Assembly (NCBI GenBank): GCA_913055695.1
Contig: CAJXKF010000003.1
Coordinates: forward strand, 248,001-312,000
DNA length: 64,000 nt
Source of the DNA: an uncultured Methylophaga sp.
GTDB taxonomy: Bacteria > Pseudomonadota > Gammaproteobacteria > Nitrosococcales > Methylophagaceae
Direction: 5' to 3'
In this document: positions 32,854-45,240 of the stretch, piece after piece
Layout: each line of letters opens with the position of its first letter
Numbering within the stretch: position 1 is the stretch's first letter
Program-made: the position numbers and the translations under genes
The notes under the pieces: generated by a model
Databases searched by the model: none
Seen by the model: only the letters and a program-made list of their open reading frames with translations
Told to the model about the DNA's origin: nothing

Positions 32854-33485
32854 TGGCTTCGGATTTAAAGGCGCAGCTCGACAGGGGCTGCGCTGCATTG
32901 TCGCTCGAACTCAATGAAACGCAAAAACAGCAACTGCTGGACTATGTCGCGCTGCTGGTGAAATGGAACAAGGTTTATAACCTGACCTCGGTACGGGAGC
33001 CGGCCCAGATGCTGTCCCGCCATATTCTCGATAGTCTCTCTGTATTACCTTATCTTGATGCCCCGAGTCTGCTTGATGTCGGTACCGGCGGTGGCCTGCC
33101 CGGCATTCCGGCAGCCATCGTCCGGCCTGATTGCGCGGTCACCCTGCTCGACAGCAATTCCAAAAAGACCCGTTTCCTGCAACAGGTCAAGGCCGAACTG
33201 GGCCTGCACAATGTCACGGTTGTGCATGGTCGAGTGGAACAGGTATCTTTACCCAAATTTGCTATTATCACTGCTCGCGCCTTTGCCACGATTGACGATA
33301 TTATCAAGCTGGCAGGCCAGCACTGTGAGCAAAACGGCCGGCTGGTGCTGATGAAAGGCGTCTACCCGAACGAGGAATTGCAGTTTGATTCCGATGTGTT
33401 CCGGCTACAGGATGTAGTGTCGCTTGATGTGCCGGAGTGTGAAGGCGAGCGACATTTGGTGAGACTAATCAAAAACGAAGGTTGA
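32853..33485 (+). CDS. rsmG: 16S rRNA (guanine-527-N7)-methyltransferase RsmG
   Basis: 210 residues. SAM-binding motif LLDVGTGGGLPGIPAAI and downstream LLDSNSKKTRFLQQ are canonical, as is ITARAFATIDDII. It methylates G527 of 16S rRNA. It overlaps mnmG by one base and is followed within 3 bp by parA. Confidence 0.97.
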   Translation: MASDLKAQLDRGCAALSLELNETQKQQLLDYVALLVKWNKVYNLTSVREPAQMLSRHILDSLSVLPYLDAPSLLDVGTGGGLPGIPAAIVRPDCAVTLLDSNSKKTRFLQQVKAELGLHNVTVVHGRVEQVSLPKFAIITARAFATIDDIIKLAGQHCEQNGRLVLMKGVYPNEELQFDSDVFRLQDVVSLDVPECEGERHLVRLIKNEG

Positions 33486-33487
33486 GA

Positions 33488-34276
33488 ATGGGAAACATAT
33501 TCGCAGTGACCAACCAGAAGGGCGGGGTTGGCAAAACCACCACCACGGTGAATTTGGCAGCGTCACTGGCCGAGTATGGCAAGAAAGTCCTGATGATCGA
33601 TCTCGACCCTCAGGGTAACGCCACCACCGGTTGCGGCCTCGATAAGAATGACATCAATAACAGCAGTTACGAAGTTATCATGGCGGAAGCCCGGGCAGCT
33701 GACACCATTATCAGTCCGGAAGGGCTGGGTTTTGATGTAATGCCCACCAATTCCGATCTGACGGCGGCCGAAGTGGAACTGCTGGAAATCAAACTGCGCG
33801 AGCATCGCCTGCGGATCGCGCTGGAATCGACCCGCGAGAAATACGATTACATTCTGATTGACTGCCCGCCTTCATTGAGTATGCTAACGGTAAACGCGCT
33901 GGTCGCATCACAGGGGATCCTGATCCCGATCCAATGCGAATACTACGCGCTGGAAGGCCTGTCATCACTGCTGCGAACGATTGAAAGGGTCAAGCAACGT
34001 GCCAATCCGCAACTGGAGATTACCGGGCTGCTGCGTACCATGTTTGATGCCCGTAACAATCTGGCCAACCAGGTCTCGCGTCAGTTGATCAATCACTTCC
34101 GCGACAAAGTATTTCATTCGATTATTCCGCGTAATGTCAGACTGGCAGAAGCGCCCAGCCACGGCATGCCGGTGCTGGCTTATGATCGAGGTTCGCGTGG
34201 CTCGATAGCCTATATGGCACTGGCCAGCGAGTTTATGCGACGAGAGAAAAAAGCAAATAGCGGATTAACAGGGTAA
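33488..34276 (+). CDS. parA: Chromosome-partitioning ATPase ParA/Soj
   Basis: About 262 residues from ATG 33488 (GAAGG upstream). The deviant Walker A is TNQKGGVGKTTTTVNLAASL. MIDLDPQGNATTG (A') and YILIDCPPSLSMLT (Walker B) follow. It forms ATP-dependent gradients that separate ParB-parS complexes. An in-frame TTG lies two codons upstream. It forms one operon with parB. Confidence 0.97.
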   Translation: MGNIFAVTNQKGGVGKTTTTVNLAASLAEYGKKVLMIDLDPQGNATTGCGLDKNDINNSSYEVIMAEARAADTIISPEGLGFDVMPTNSDLTAAEVELLEIKLREHRLRIALESTREKYDYILIDCPPSLSMLTVNALVASQGILIPIQCEYYALEGLSSLLRTIERVKQRANPQLEITGLLRTMFDARNNLANQVSRQLINHFRDKVFHSIIPRNVRLAEAPSHGMPVLAYDRGSRGSIAYMALASEFMRREKKANSGLTG

Positions 34277-34280
34277 AGGC

Positions 34281-35141
34281 ATGGCGACGAAGAAACGAGG
34301 ACTGGGCAGAGGGCTGGATGCGCTGCTGGCAGATGTAAACCAGGAAGAAAAAACAAACCTGGACGACAGTCTGCAGCATTTTCCTCTGGACATGATCCAG
34401 CCCGGTAAATATCAGCCCCGTGTCGACATGTCACAGGAGTCGCTGGAAGAACTGGCTGACTCCATCCGTGCCCAGGGGCTGGTGCAGCCTATCGTAGTGC
34501 GCCCTATTGCCGAGGATCGTTACGAAATCGTCGCCGGCGAGCGTCGCTGGCGTGCTTCACGTATGGCCGGTCTGGTCGAAGTTCCGGTACTGGTGCGTGA
34601 TGTGTCTGATCGCAGTGCCATCGCGATGGCGCTGATTGAAAACATCCAGCGTGAGAATCTGAACCCGATGGAAGAAGCCAATGCTTTATTCCGTCTGCGT
34701 GAAGAATTCGAGATGACCCATCAGCAGGCCGCAGAAGCGGTGGGCAAGTCACGCACCGCAGTCACCAACCTGTTACGGCTGCGTAACCTGAATGACGATG
34801 TCAAAAAACTGGTAGAGAATTGCGATCTGGAAATGGGACATGCCCGGGCCTTGCTGGCACTGGAAGCCGAATTACAGAGTGAGGTTGCTGGACAGATCGT
34901 CGAAAAAGGCCTGTCGGTCAGAGAGGCGGAGCAGTTGATTCGCCGGGTGCAGAACCCGAAAAAACCGGCGCAAAAACAATCACAAGACGACCTGGAAGAA
35001 ATTCAGCAACTGGAACAGAGCATCAAGCAGAAGCTGGATTCCGCTTTCAGCATCAAGCACAACGCCAGCGGCAAAGGCAGACTGGTCATCAACTATCGCA
35101 ACGTCGATGAATTGAAAAAACTCATCAAACGCATCAAGTAA
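34281..35141 (+). CDS. parB: Chromosome-partitioning protein ParB/Spo0J
   Basis: 286 residues. The N-terminus KKRGLGRGLDALLADV is typical. The ParB CTPase domain carries ERRWRASRMAGL (GERR box) and ENIQRENLNPMEEA, followed by a helix-turn-helix (MTHQQAAEAVGKSRTAVTNLL) and C-terminal dimer region. It binds parS and spreads as a CTP clamp. No parS-like palindrome caught my eye in the window, but the reading by eye is not exhaustive. Confidence 0.97.
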   Translation: MATKKRGLGRGLDALLADVNQEEKTNLDDSLQHFPLDMIQPGKYQPRVDMSQESLEELADSIRAQGLVQPIVVRPIAEDRYEIVAGERRWRASRMAGLVEVPVLVRDVSDRSAIAMALIENIQRENLNPMEEANALFRLREEFEMTHQQAAEAVGKSRTAVTNLLRLRNLNDDVKKLVENCDLEMGHARALLALEAELQSEVAGQIVEKGLSVREAEQLIRRVQNPKKPAQKQSQDDLEEIQQLEQSIKQKLDSAFSIKHNASGKGRLVINYRNVDELKKLIKRIK

Positions 35142-35155
35142 AGACGAGAATTTCA

Positions 35156-35185
35156 TTGACCGCTTCCGCGCGGTGTCTTTATAAT
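35156..35185 (+). promoter_or_regulatory. Sigma-70-type promoter of the atp operon
   Basis: TTGACC (35156-35161), an 18-bp spacer, and a perfect TATAAT (35180-35185), just after parB and about 35 bp before the atpI ribosome-binding site. It is the strongest promoter-like pair in the window. Confidence 0.82.
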
Positions 35186-35227
35186 GCCCTGATTTGCTTA
35201 AGGCAAATTCCACTTCCACAGGTAAAA

Positions 35228-36507
<1,280 letters not shown>

Positions 36508-36519
36508 TGTTTGTTGGGT

Positions 36520-36796
<277 letters not shown>

Positions 36797-36838
36797 TAAT
36801 ATTCCGTCCCCCATTGCGGTAAACATAGAGGTACAGGC

Positions 36839-37309
36839 ATGAATATCAATGCAACCATCATAGGCCAGATTATCGCTTTCGCGGTTTTCGTCGCCTTCTG
36901 CATGAAATATGTATGGCCACCTATCATGCAAGCGCTGGAAGAGCGCAAAAAGAAAATTGCCGATGGTCTGGCTGCTGCAGAGCGTGGTCGTCACGAGCAG
37001 GAACTGGCGGAAAAACGTGCACAGCAAGTGATTCACGAAGCCAAAGAGCAAGCGAGTGAAATCGTTTCTCAGGCGCAAAAACGTGGTAACGAAATTGTGG
37101 ACGAGTCCAAGAGCAATGCCCGTGTTGAAGGTGAGCGAATCCTGAATTCTGCCAAGGCAGAAATCGAACAGGAAGCAAACCGTGCCCGCGACGAGCTGAA
37201 AACTCAGGTCGGCGGTATAGCACTGGCTGGTGCCAGCAAAATTCTTGGCCGTGAAATTGATGAAAAGGCCCATACCGATTTGCTCGACGAATTGGTTAGC
37301 CGAATCTAG
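36839..37309 (+). CDS. atpF: ATP synthase Fo subunit b
   Basis: 156 residues. One N-terminal membrane helix ([20 protein letters not shown]) and a long charged coiled coil form the peripheral stalk. A single b gene with no b' suggests a homodimer. It lies 42 bp after atpE and 11 bp before atpH. Confidence 0.97.
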   Translation: MNINATIIGQIIAFAVFVAFCMKYVWPPIMQALEERKKKIADGLAAAERGRHEQELAEKRAQQVIHEAKEQASEIVSQAQKRGNEIVDESKSNARVEGERILNSAKAEIEQEANRARDELKTQVGGIALAGASKILGREIDEKAHTDLLDELVSRI

Positions 37310-37320
37310 AGGAATTTAGG

Positions 37321-37854
37321 ATGGCAGAAGCAATAACCATCGCTCGTCCCTATGCCAACGCGGTCTTTGCGATCGCGCAGGAAAAAGGCGAGTTGAAGGC
37401 GTGGTCTGACCTGCTTGCGGTTCTGGCGCAATGCGTTGCCGAACCAGAAATGCAATCCATAATCACTAGCCCGGCAGTAAGTGACGAGCAGGCTGTTCAG
37501 GTGCTGGCGGACATCGCCGGCGACCAGATGACAGCCGATGCCAAAAACTTCCTGTTGTTGCTGGCAGAAAACAACCGTCTGTTGCTTTTGACAGACATTA
37601 CCGTTCTCTTCGAAGCACTGCGTGCAGAAGCAGAAAAATCGATGACCGCCGATGTGATTTCGGCGCGTGAGCTGACTCAGGCACAGGCAGACAAAATTTC
37701 TGCCGCGCTGAAGCAGCGTCTGGGTCGTGATGTCACGCTCAATACCAGCATCGATGAAAGCCTGCTCGGCGGTGCAATCATTCGTGCAGGAGACCTGGTA
37801 ATCGATGGTTCTGCCTTGGGTAAACTGAACAGACTGGCCAACGCTATTAACTAA
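37321..37854 (+). CDS. atpH: ATP synthase F1 subunit delta
   Basis: 177 residues, the usual length. The N-terminal [18 protein letters not shown] and C-terminal [20 protein letters not shown] are the family signatures. It links F1 to the b stalk. It sits 25 bp before atpA. Confidence 0.97.
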   Translation: MAEAITIARPYANAVFAIAQEKGELKAWSDLLAVLAQCVAEPEMQSIITSPAVSDEQAVQVLADIAGDQMTADAKNFLLLLAENNRLLLLTDITVLFEALRAEAEKSMTADVISARELTQAQADKISAALKQRLGRDVTLNTSIDESLLGGAIIRAGDLVIDGSALGKLNRLANAIN

Positions 37855-37879
37855 GCGGCCCGTTATAGAGGAAACAGAG

Positions 37880-39421
37880 ATGCAACTGAATTCAGCAGAA
37901 ATCAGTGACCTGATCAAAAAGCGTATCGAAAGCTTTGACGGGGCCACTGAAGCGCGCACAGAAGGTACCGTAGTCGGAGTCACCGACGGTATCGTTCGTA
38001 TTCACGGCTTAGCCGATGTCATGTCAGGGGAAATGCTGGAGTTCCCTGGTAATACTTTCGGTATGGCTCTTAACCTGGAACGCGACTCTGTCGGTGCGGT
38101 TATTCTGGGTGACTACCAACACATTACAGAAGGCGACAAGGTTAAATGTACCGGTCGTATCCTGGAAGTCCCGACTGGCGAAGCCATGCTGGGTCGTGTT
38201 GTTAACTCACTGGGTGCCCCAATCGACGGTAAAGGCGACATCAAAGCCGAAAGCAATTCGCCAATCGAGAAAGTCGCACCTGGCGTTATCGCCCGTCAGT
38301 CAGTCGACCAGCCAATCCAGACCGGTCTGAAATCTATCGATGCGATGATTCCAGTAGGTCGTGGCCAGCGTGAGCTGATCATCGGTGACCGTCAGACCGG
38401 TAAAACCGCGATTGCGATCGACGCCATCATCAACCAGAAGAATACCGGCGTTAAATGTATTTACGTCGCGATTGGCCAGAAAGCCTCTTCTATCGCGAAC
38501 GTGGTTCGCAAGCTGGAAGAGCACGGTGCCCTGGATCACACCATCATCGTTGCGGCTTCTGCTTCTGATTCTGCTGCTCTGCAGTACATCGCACCTTATG
38601 CCGGTTGCGCCATGGGCGAATACTTCCGTGACAAAGGTGAAGACGCTCTCATCATCTATGATGACCTGACCAAACAAGCCTGGGCTTACCGTCAGGTATC
38701 ACTGCTGCTGCGTCGTCCACCAGGTCGTGAAGCTTATCCTGGTGACGTTTTCTACCTCCACTCTCGTCTGCTGGAACGTGCGGCCCGTGTTAACGCCGAC
38801 TACGTTGAGAAAATCACCAACGGTGAAGTGAAAGGCAAAACCGGTTCTCTGACTGCACTGCCTATCATCGAAACCCAGGCGGGTGACGTATCTGCATTCG
38901 TACCGACCAACGTAATCTCGATTACTGACGGTCAGATCTTCCTCGAAACTGACCTGTTCAACTCAGGTATCCGTCCTGCGATTAACGCAGGTCTGTCGGT
39001 ATCTCGTGTCGGTGGTTCAGCGCAGACCAAGATCATCAAGAAACTCGGTGGCGGTATTCGTCTTGACCTGGCTCAGTACCGTGAACTGGCAGCCTTTGCT
39101 CAGTTTGCTTCTGACCTGGATGAAGCCACACGTGCCCAGATCAACCGTGGCCAACGTGTTACCGAGCTGATGAAGCAGAAGCAATATCAACCTCTGTCAG
39201 TAGCTGAAATGGCGATTTCTCTGTTCGCAGCGAATGAAGGTTTCATTGATGATGTTGAAGTCGACAAAGTCGGTTCTTTCGAAGCGGCCCTGTTGTCCAA
39301 CATGAAATCAAACCACGCTGACCTGATGGCGAAAATTAACGACACCGGTGACTTTAATGACGACATTGCTGGCCAGATGCGCACAGCAATCGAGAGCTTT
39401 AAAAAAACCGGTAGCTGGTAA
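37880..39421 (+). CDS. atpA: ATP synthase F1 subunit alpha
   Basis: 513 residues, same as E. coli. Walker A GDRQTGKT near residue 170, the [20 protein letters not shown] region and the [20 protein letters not shown] segment with the Arg finger area are intact. It forms the non-catalytic nucleotide sites of F1. Confidence 0.98.
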   Translation: MQLNSAEISDLIKKRIESFDGATEARTEGTVVGVTDGIVRIHGLADVMSGEMLEFPGNTFGMALNLERDSVGAVILGDYQHITEGDKVKCTGRILEVPTGEAMLGRVVNSLGAPIDGKGDIKAESNSPIEKVAPGVIARQSVDQPIQTGLKSIDAMIPVGRGQRELIIGDRQTGKTAIAIDAIINQKNTGVKCIYVAIGQKASSIANVVRKLEEHGALDHTIIVAASASDSAALQYIAPYAGCAMGEYFRDKGEDALIIYDDLTKQAWAYRQVSLLLRRPPGREAYPGDVFYLHSRLLERAARVNADYVEKITNGEVKGKTGSLTALPIIETQAGDVSAFVPTNVISITDGQIFLETDLFNSGIRPAINAGLSVSRVGGSAQTKIIKKLGGGIRLDLAQYRELAAFAQFASDLDEATRAQINRGQRVTELMKQKQYQPLSVAEMAISLFAANEGFIDDVEVDKVGSFEAALLSNMKSNHADLMAKINDTGDFNDDIAGQMRTAIESFKKTGSW

Positions 39422-39435
39422 TCGGAGCATAAGTC

Positions 39436-40302
39436 ATGGCTAGCGGTAAAGAGATACGGACTCAAATCGGCAGCATCAAAAACACGCAGAAGATCACCTC
39501 TGCGATGGAGATGGTTGCCGCGAGTAAAATGCGTAAGGCTCAAGATCGCATGGCAGCGACACGTCCTTATTCAGACAAGATTTATAACGTGATCCAGCAT
39601 CTGGCCTTCGCGCATCCTGAGTACAAACATCCGTACCTGCAGGATCGCGAAGAAACCAAACGCGTGGGCTACATTATCATCTCATCTGATCGCGGACTGT
39701 GTGGCGGTCTGAACAACAACCTGTTCAAATCCGTTCTGAAAGACATCAGAGCGAAATCGGACAAGGGAATGGAAGTGGATGTCTGCACTATCGGACAGAA
39801 AGCTTCCAGCTTCTTCAAAAGACTGCCGGTCAACCTGGTCAGCCAAACCGCCCAGCTTGGTGATGCGCCCCGCGCTCACGATCTGGTCGGCACGGTCAAG
39901 GTCATGCTGGATGCGTACAACGAAGGACGCATTGACAGTCTGTACCTGGTATACAACGAATTCGTGAATACCATGACTCAGGAAGACAAAATCCTGCGTT
40001 TGCTGCCTGCCAAGCCTGAAAAGCCGAGCGAAGAGCTGTCTCATCACTGGGACTACATTTACGAACCGGATGCCAAAGAAGTACTGGACAACCTGCTGGT
40101 CCGTTACATCGAGTCACTGGTTTACCAGGGCGTGGTCGAGAATATTGCCTGTGAACAGGCTTCTCGAATGATCGCGATGAAAAACGCGACCGACAACGCC
40201 GGTGACCTTATCGATGACTTGCAACTGGTTTACAACAAAGCTCGACAAGCTGCGATTACGCAAGAGATCTCCGAGATTGTTGCAGGTGCCGCTGCGGTAT
40301 AA
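39436..40302 (+). CDS. atpG: ATP synthase F1 subunit gamma
   Basis: 288 residues, the rotor shaft. The N-terminal helix ([20 protein letters not shown]) and C-terminal helix ([20 protein letters not shown]) that form the coiled coil are intact, with [15 protein letters not shown] in the Rossmann-like middle. It lies 14 bp after atpA. Confidence 0.97.
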   Translation: MASGKEIRTQIGSIKNTQKITSAMEMVAASKMRKAQDRMAATRPYSDKIYNVIQHLAFAHPEYKHPYLQDREETKRVGYIIISSDRGLCGGLNNNLFKSVLKDIRAKSDKGMEVDVCTIGQKASSFFKRLPVNLVSQTAQLGDAPRAHDLVGTVKVMLDAYNEGRIDSLYLVYNEFVNTMTQEDKILRLLPAKPEKPSEELSHHWDYIYEPDAKEVLDNLLVRYIESLVYQGVVENIACEQASRMIAMKNATDNAGDLIDDLQLVYNKARQAAITQEISEIVAGAAAV

Positions 40303-40310
40303 CTGAATAG

Positions 40311-41705
<1,395 letters not shown>

Positions 41706-41723
41706 TCCCCTGGGAGGTAAAGC

Positions 41724-42149
41724 ATGGCCATGACTATTCATGTCGACATCGTAAGCGCTGAACAGGAGATCTTCTCAGGTCTGGCGGCAGCAGTTTTTGC
41801 CTCGGCAGCGGAAGGTGAAGTCGGTATTTACCCACGTCACACTCCCATGCTGACCAAGCTCAAGCCGGGCGAAGTCCGTGTGTTGAAAGACAACGGTGAA
41901 GAAGAGCAGTTTTATGTCTCAAGCGGCATGCTGGAAGTTCAGCCACACGTTGTGACTGTACTGGCTGATACTGCGCTGCGTGCAGCGGATGTCGATGAAG
42001 CGGCTGCCCTGCAGGCAAAACAGGAAGCAGAAAGAGCGCTCAGCGACAAAACTGATAAACGTGACTTTGCCGAAGCTCAACGCGAGCTGGTTGAAGCCAT
42101 GGCGCAGTTACGTGCAATTGAGCGTGCCAGAAAAGGCAAGGGACGTTAA
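41724..42149 (+). CDS. atpC: ATP synthase F1 subunit epsilon
   Basis: 141 residues, an N-terminal beta sandwich (MTIHVDIVSAEQEIFSG, EVGIYPRHTPMLTKLKPG) and a C-terminal helical hairpin that can inhibit ATP hydrolysis. A GGGAGG site precedes it. It is the last gene of the atp operon, followed by a strong terminator. Confidence 0.97.
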   Translation: MAMTIHVDIVSAEQEIFSGLAAAVFASAAEGEVGIYPRHTPMLTKLKPGEVRVLKDNGEEEQFYVSSGMLEVQPHVVTVLADTALRAADVDEAAALQAKQEAERALSDKTDKRDFAEAQRELVEAMAQLRAIERARKGKGR

Positions 42150-42173
42150 TCCCAAGCCGCACCAAACAAAAAA

Positions 42174-42199
42174 GGCTGTCTTCGGACGGCCTTTTTTTT
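42174..42199 (+). terminator. Strong intrinsic terminator of the atp operon
   Basis: A 7-bp stem GGCTGTC/GACGGCC (one G-T pair) closed by a UUCG tetraloop (42181-42184), followed by eight T. An A run on the left also makes it usable from the other strand. Confidence 0.93.
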
Positions 42200-42214
42200 G
42201 CCATTAGATTCAGT

Positions 42215-42390
42215 AACCACAGAGGCACAGAGGGCACAGAGAAAAATAAAACCCTTTGTCAGACATTTAGCTTCATTGAGATTAGTGACGACGAAGCAAT
42301 CTCTCCAGCTTAATCAGCGAGGCGAGTCTCTTTGATAACATCAACTCACTAACACCTGTCCAACTCTGTGTGCTCTGTGCCTCTGTGGTT
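42215..42390. repeat. 176-bp MITE-like element with 27-bp terminal inverted repeats
   Basis: The left end 42215-42241 (begins AACCACAGAGGCACAGAG) and the right end 42364-42390 (ends CTCTGTGCCTCTGTGGTT) are inverted copies with 25 of 27 matches. The 122-bp core has no open frame of note; it contains GACGACGAAGCAATCTC, a motif common in bacterial intergenic repeats. No clear target-site duplication is seen. Similar AACCACAGAGGCACAGAG ends are familiar from intergenic regions of other proteobacteria (recollection, not a search). Confidence 0.75.
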
Positions 42391-42452
42391 CAATTAATAC
42401 CTTATAGTCCAATCTGCTAAAATGCCTTTTTTGAATTAACAGTCAATCACCT

Positions 42453-43817
42453 ATGTCACTATCCATCATCATTCTCGCTGCCGGTAAAGGCACCCGCATG
42501 AAATCCAGCAAACCCAAGGTTATGCATACCCTGGGTGGCAAAGCTTTACTCCAACACGTGGTCGACACCGCCAAACTGCTTAACCCGACCGAACTGGCTG
42601 TCGTCTGTGGCAATGGTGCTGATGAAGTGGTGCCTTATCTGGAAGCGCAGGGCGTTAATACCGCGATGCAGCATGAACAGAAAGGCACCGGTCATGCGGT
42701 CGAACAGGCCAAAGCCTTTTTCCAGAAATCCGATCAGGTGCTGGTGCTTTACGGTGATGTGCCGATGATTGAAGTCGAGACGCTGGAAGCGCTGATCCAT
42801 GAAGGCGATAAAAACAGCCTTAAAGTCCTGACCGCGCTGCTGGATAACCCGACCGGCTATGGCCGTATCGTGCGTGACTTCGATGACAAAATGCTGCGGA
42901 TCACCGAAGAAAAAGATGCCGATGAAGAAACTAAACTCATCAATGAAGTAAACACCGGCATCATGTGCATTCCGGCCAAATGGCTGGATGAAGCGCTGTC
43001 TAAGCTCGATAACAACAATGCCCAGGGCGAATATTACCTGACCGATCTGATTGCCCAGGCGGTGGAGCAGGGCATCGAGATTGATTCGGTAATCTGTGAA
43101 GATGAAATGGAAGTCGCCGGCGTCAATAACCGCGTGCAGTTAGCCGAGCTGGAAAGCTACTATCAACAGAAACGGGCCACGGATCTGATGATGTCGGGTG
43201 TCACTTTCCGCGATCCGGCCCGTGTGGATATCCGTGGCGAGCTCAATGCCGGGCAGGATATTACCATCGATATCAACGTGATCTTCGAAGGCAGCAACAC
43301 CATCGCCGATAACGTCAGTATCGGTGCCAACTGCATCATTATTAACAGCGTGATTCACGAAGGCTCTGAAATCCTGCCCAACAGCATGATTGAAAATGCC
43401 GAAGTCGGTTCAGGCTGTGCCGTTGGTCCTTATGCCCGCCTGCGTCCGGGTTCTGTACTGGCAGCCAAAGCCAAGATCGGTAACTTTGTTGAAGTGAAAA
43501 ATGCCAATATCGGTCTGGGTTCGAAGGTGAATCACCTGAGTTATATCGGTGATACCGATATGGGTGCGGATGTGAATATCGGGGCCGGCACCATTACCTG
43601 TAACTATGATGGCGCCAATAAGCACCGGACGATTATTGGTGATAGGGTGTTTGTGGGGTCGGATACGCAGCTTGTTGCGCCTGTTACGGTTGAAGATGGG
43701 GCTACTATTGGGGCTGGGTCTACGATTCGTAAGACCGCGCCGGGTGAAGCGCTGACTTTGACTGTGTCTAAGCAGAAGACGGTTGAGGGGTGGAAGAGGC
43801 CGGTAAAGAAGAAGTGA
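42453..43817 (+). CDS. glmU: Bifunctional GlmU (GlcN-1-P acetyltransferase / UDP-GlcNAc pyrophosphorylase)
   Basis: 454 residues. The N-terminal pyrophosphorylase begins IIILAAGKGTRMKSSKPK; the C-terminal half is a left-handed beta helix of hexapeptide repeats (for example VGPYARLRPGSVL, GAGTITCNYDGANK with the catalytic region). It makes UDP-GlcNAc for peptidoglycan and LPS. atp-glmU linkage is standard, but the expected glmS does not follow; an accessory gene and repeats do. Confidence 0.97.
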   Translation: MSLSIIILAAGKGTRMKSSKPKVMHTLGGKALLQHVVDTAKLLNPTELAVVCGNGADEVVPYLEAQGVNTAMQHEQKGTGHAVEQAKAFFQKSDQVLVLYGDVPMIEVETLEALIHEGDKNSLKVLTALLDNPTGYGRIVRDFDDKMLRITEEKDADEETKLINEVNTGIMCIPAKWLDEALSKLDNNNAQGEYYLTDLIAQAVEQGIEIDSVICEDEMEVAGVNNRVQLAELESYYQQKRATDLMMSGVTFRDPARVDIRGELNAGQDITIDINVIFEGSNTIADNVSIGANCIIINSVIHEGSEILPNSMIENAEVGSGCAVGPYARLRPGSVLAAKAKIGNFVEVKNANIGLGSKVNHLSYIGDTDMGADVNIGAGTITCNYDGANKHRTIIGDRVFVGSDTQLVAPVTVEDGATIGAGSTIRKTAPGEALTLTVSKQKTVEGWKRPVKKK

Positions 43818-43863
43818 GCACCTACAGCTAAAATAGTAAGTTGCCCCGCTATGGAGACTGGGT

Positions 43864-44562
43864 ATGGCACTTTCACATACTCTGAGCATTTATGAAGTGA
43901 GAGACTTCTCACTTCCACTGACTAGAGTGATGAGTTTCTCTAAGTTCAATGATCTTATAGAGAGTCAGTCTCTCTACTTTTCTCCGGCGTCACATTTTGA
44001 TGACAAACTTGAGGGGAACTACACTAACCGTGATCACAAAAAGTCTGAAGAGCAATTAATCTCTTGCGGATTTAATGCTTCTGCACTTCAGATGTCAGCA
44101 AATGCGAAAATGTTGATAGCTGATCACAATCAACAAGCTGTAGTAATTAGTTGCTGGACAATGGCTAGCGAACTTTCTATCAGGATGTGGGATACCTACA
44201 CTTCATCTGAAGACTCCCTTGCGATCCAGACTACTGTTGAAAAACTCAAAGACGCCCTAGGCAGTGATTTCTTGTTTATACCTGTCAGGTATCTAGATTT
44301 TGATAGAGATGAAATCCCACAAACTCACTCGTTGGAGCCATTCTTTTTTAAGCAGCAAACATACTCTTGGGAAAAAGAACTTCGAATAGTTGCCGAAATG
44401 GAAGCTGGAAAAAGAATAGGCTCTCCCAGAAAAGCTAGGGTTTCACTTGAATACTTCATTACGGGAATAAAATTTCACCCAAAAGCTTCTACAGACTTTA
44501 TTACGAATGTAAAAAATTTAGTCAAAGACAAAATACCAACTGCCGATATAATTTCGGACTAA
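43864..44562 (+). CDS. DUF2971-like protein of unknown function
   Basis: 232 residues, no signal peptide or membrane helix. The pattern ISCWTMASELSIRMWDTYTS and later QQTYSWEKELRIVAEME resembles DUF2971 proteins (CW...ES..MW..Y and Y..EKE.R). Their function is unknown, although they often occur in accessory or defence-rich regions. The gene is clearly more A/T-rich than its neighbours, with codons such as ATA, AGA and TTA, suggesting recent acquisition. GGAG lies 12 bp before the ATG. About 680 bp of repeats follow it. Confidence 0.7.
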   Translation: MALSHTLSIYEVRDFSLPLTRVMSFSKFNDLIESQSLYFSPASHFDDKLEGNYTNRDHKKSEEQLISCGFNASALQMSANAKMLIADHNQQAVVISCWTMASELSIRMWDTYTSSEDSLAIQTTVEKLKDALGSDFLFIPVRYLDFDRDEIPQTHSLEPFFFKQQTYSWEKELRIVAEMEAGKRIGSPRKARVSLEYFITGIKFHPKASTDFITNVKNLVKDKIPTADIISD

Positions 44563-44727
44563 AGCCCGAGTTCATTTATTTTTCTTGCCAAAAATAAACG
44601 AACCAAACAAAAGGGCAGCCCACAGCTTGCCCTATCGGGTTCCCTGCGCTTCTCGATGTGACTGGGCACTCGCGAACTCGCTACGGTCAAACATGCGCTC
44701 GCGCTGATCCAGTCACCTCTGCGATGT

Positions 44728-44807
44728 TGATTCGCGACGTCCCTGTCGCTCACCCTTTGGGCGTCTCCGACGTCCAAATTTGTTCCTGACAAATTTGTCG
44801 GCTGCGC
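44728..44807 (+). repeat. Direct repeat unit, copy 1
   Basis: It begins TGATTCGCGACGTCCCTGTC and contains the near-palindrome AAATTTGTTCCTGACAAATTT. It matches copy 2 along about 80 bp with scattered substitutions. Confidence 0.75.
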
Positions 44808-44950
44808 AAAGGGCGGCTTCACCCTCACCCCAACCCTCTCCCATCAAGGGAGAGGGGGCAAAACCACCTCAGCTTTGAGGCTCAGCCCATTATTCCCCGT
44901 TTGTGCTGACGAGTAGCGCAGGTTTGTTTGGATAACGGCTGGTTAGTGTC

Positions 44951-45030
44951 TGATTCGTGACATCCATGTCACTCACCCTTCGGGCGCCTCTGGCGTCCAA
45001 ATTTGTTCCAGACAAATTTGTGAGCGCAGC
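44951..45030 (+). repeat. Direct repeat unit, copy 2
   Basis: It begins TGATTCGTGACATCCATGTC and contains AAATTTGTTCCAGACAAATTT. It lies 223 bp after copy 1 in the same orientation. The palindromic core is kept better than the flanks. Confidence 0.75.
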
Positions 45031-45240
45031 GTATTTTAACCAGACGCCAGACAAAGCGAGCAACGCAGTGAAGCCGCAGGCCAGCACATTGGGGTGCCCT
45101 AGGGTTGTTAGGGAAATGGGCACGCATTTCCCTGACTCGCCCACAAGGCGAAATCAAAACGCAAAACAGCAACAGGGCTGAGCGAGTTAATCAAGCCTGA
45201 GCTAAAATATCCACCTTCCAAACTAAAACAGCAAACATCA

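Larger units (their letters stand above)
44563..45240. repeat. Gene-free stretch of degenerate intergenic repeats
   Basis: No reading frame here has a plausible ribosome site or protein-like composition. It contains two imperfect direct copies of an ~80-bp unit (next entries), a CCCTCTCCC/GGGAGAGGG hairpin at 44834-44856 in a CCCTCACCCCAACCC context that recurs in many bacterial genomes, and a final GCGAGCAACGCAGTGAAGCC-type tail. It looks like accumulated repeat insertions between the acquired DUF2971 gene and yjdM. Confidence 0.7.

Noticed and set aside
42241..42363. Small RNA or gene in the MITE-like core
   Set aside because: No promoter, terminator or reading frame that could be supported.
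44728..45030. Possible CRISPR array
   Set aside because: Only two imperfect ~80-bp copies with 143 bp between them, no cas genes and no regular spacers.
44559..45181. Several 60-90 codon frames on both strands in the repeat region
   Set aside because: They consist of repeat sequence (FVWN/KFVPDKFV-type peptides from the AAATTTG motif) and have no convincing start sites.
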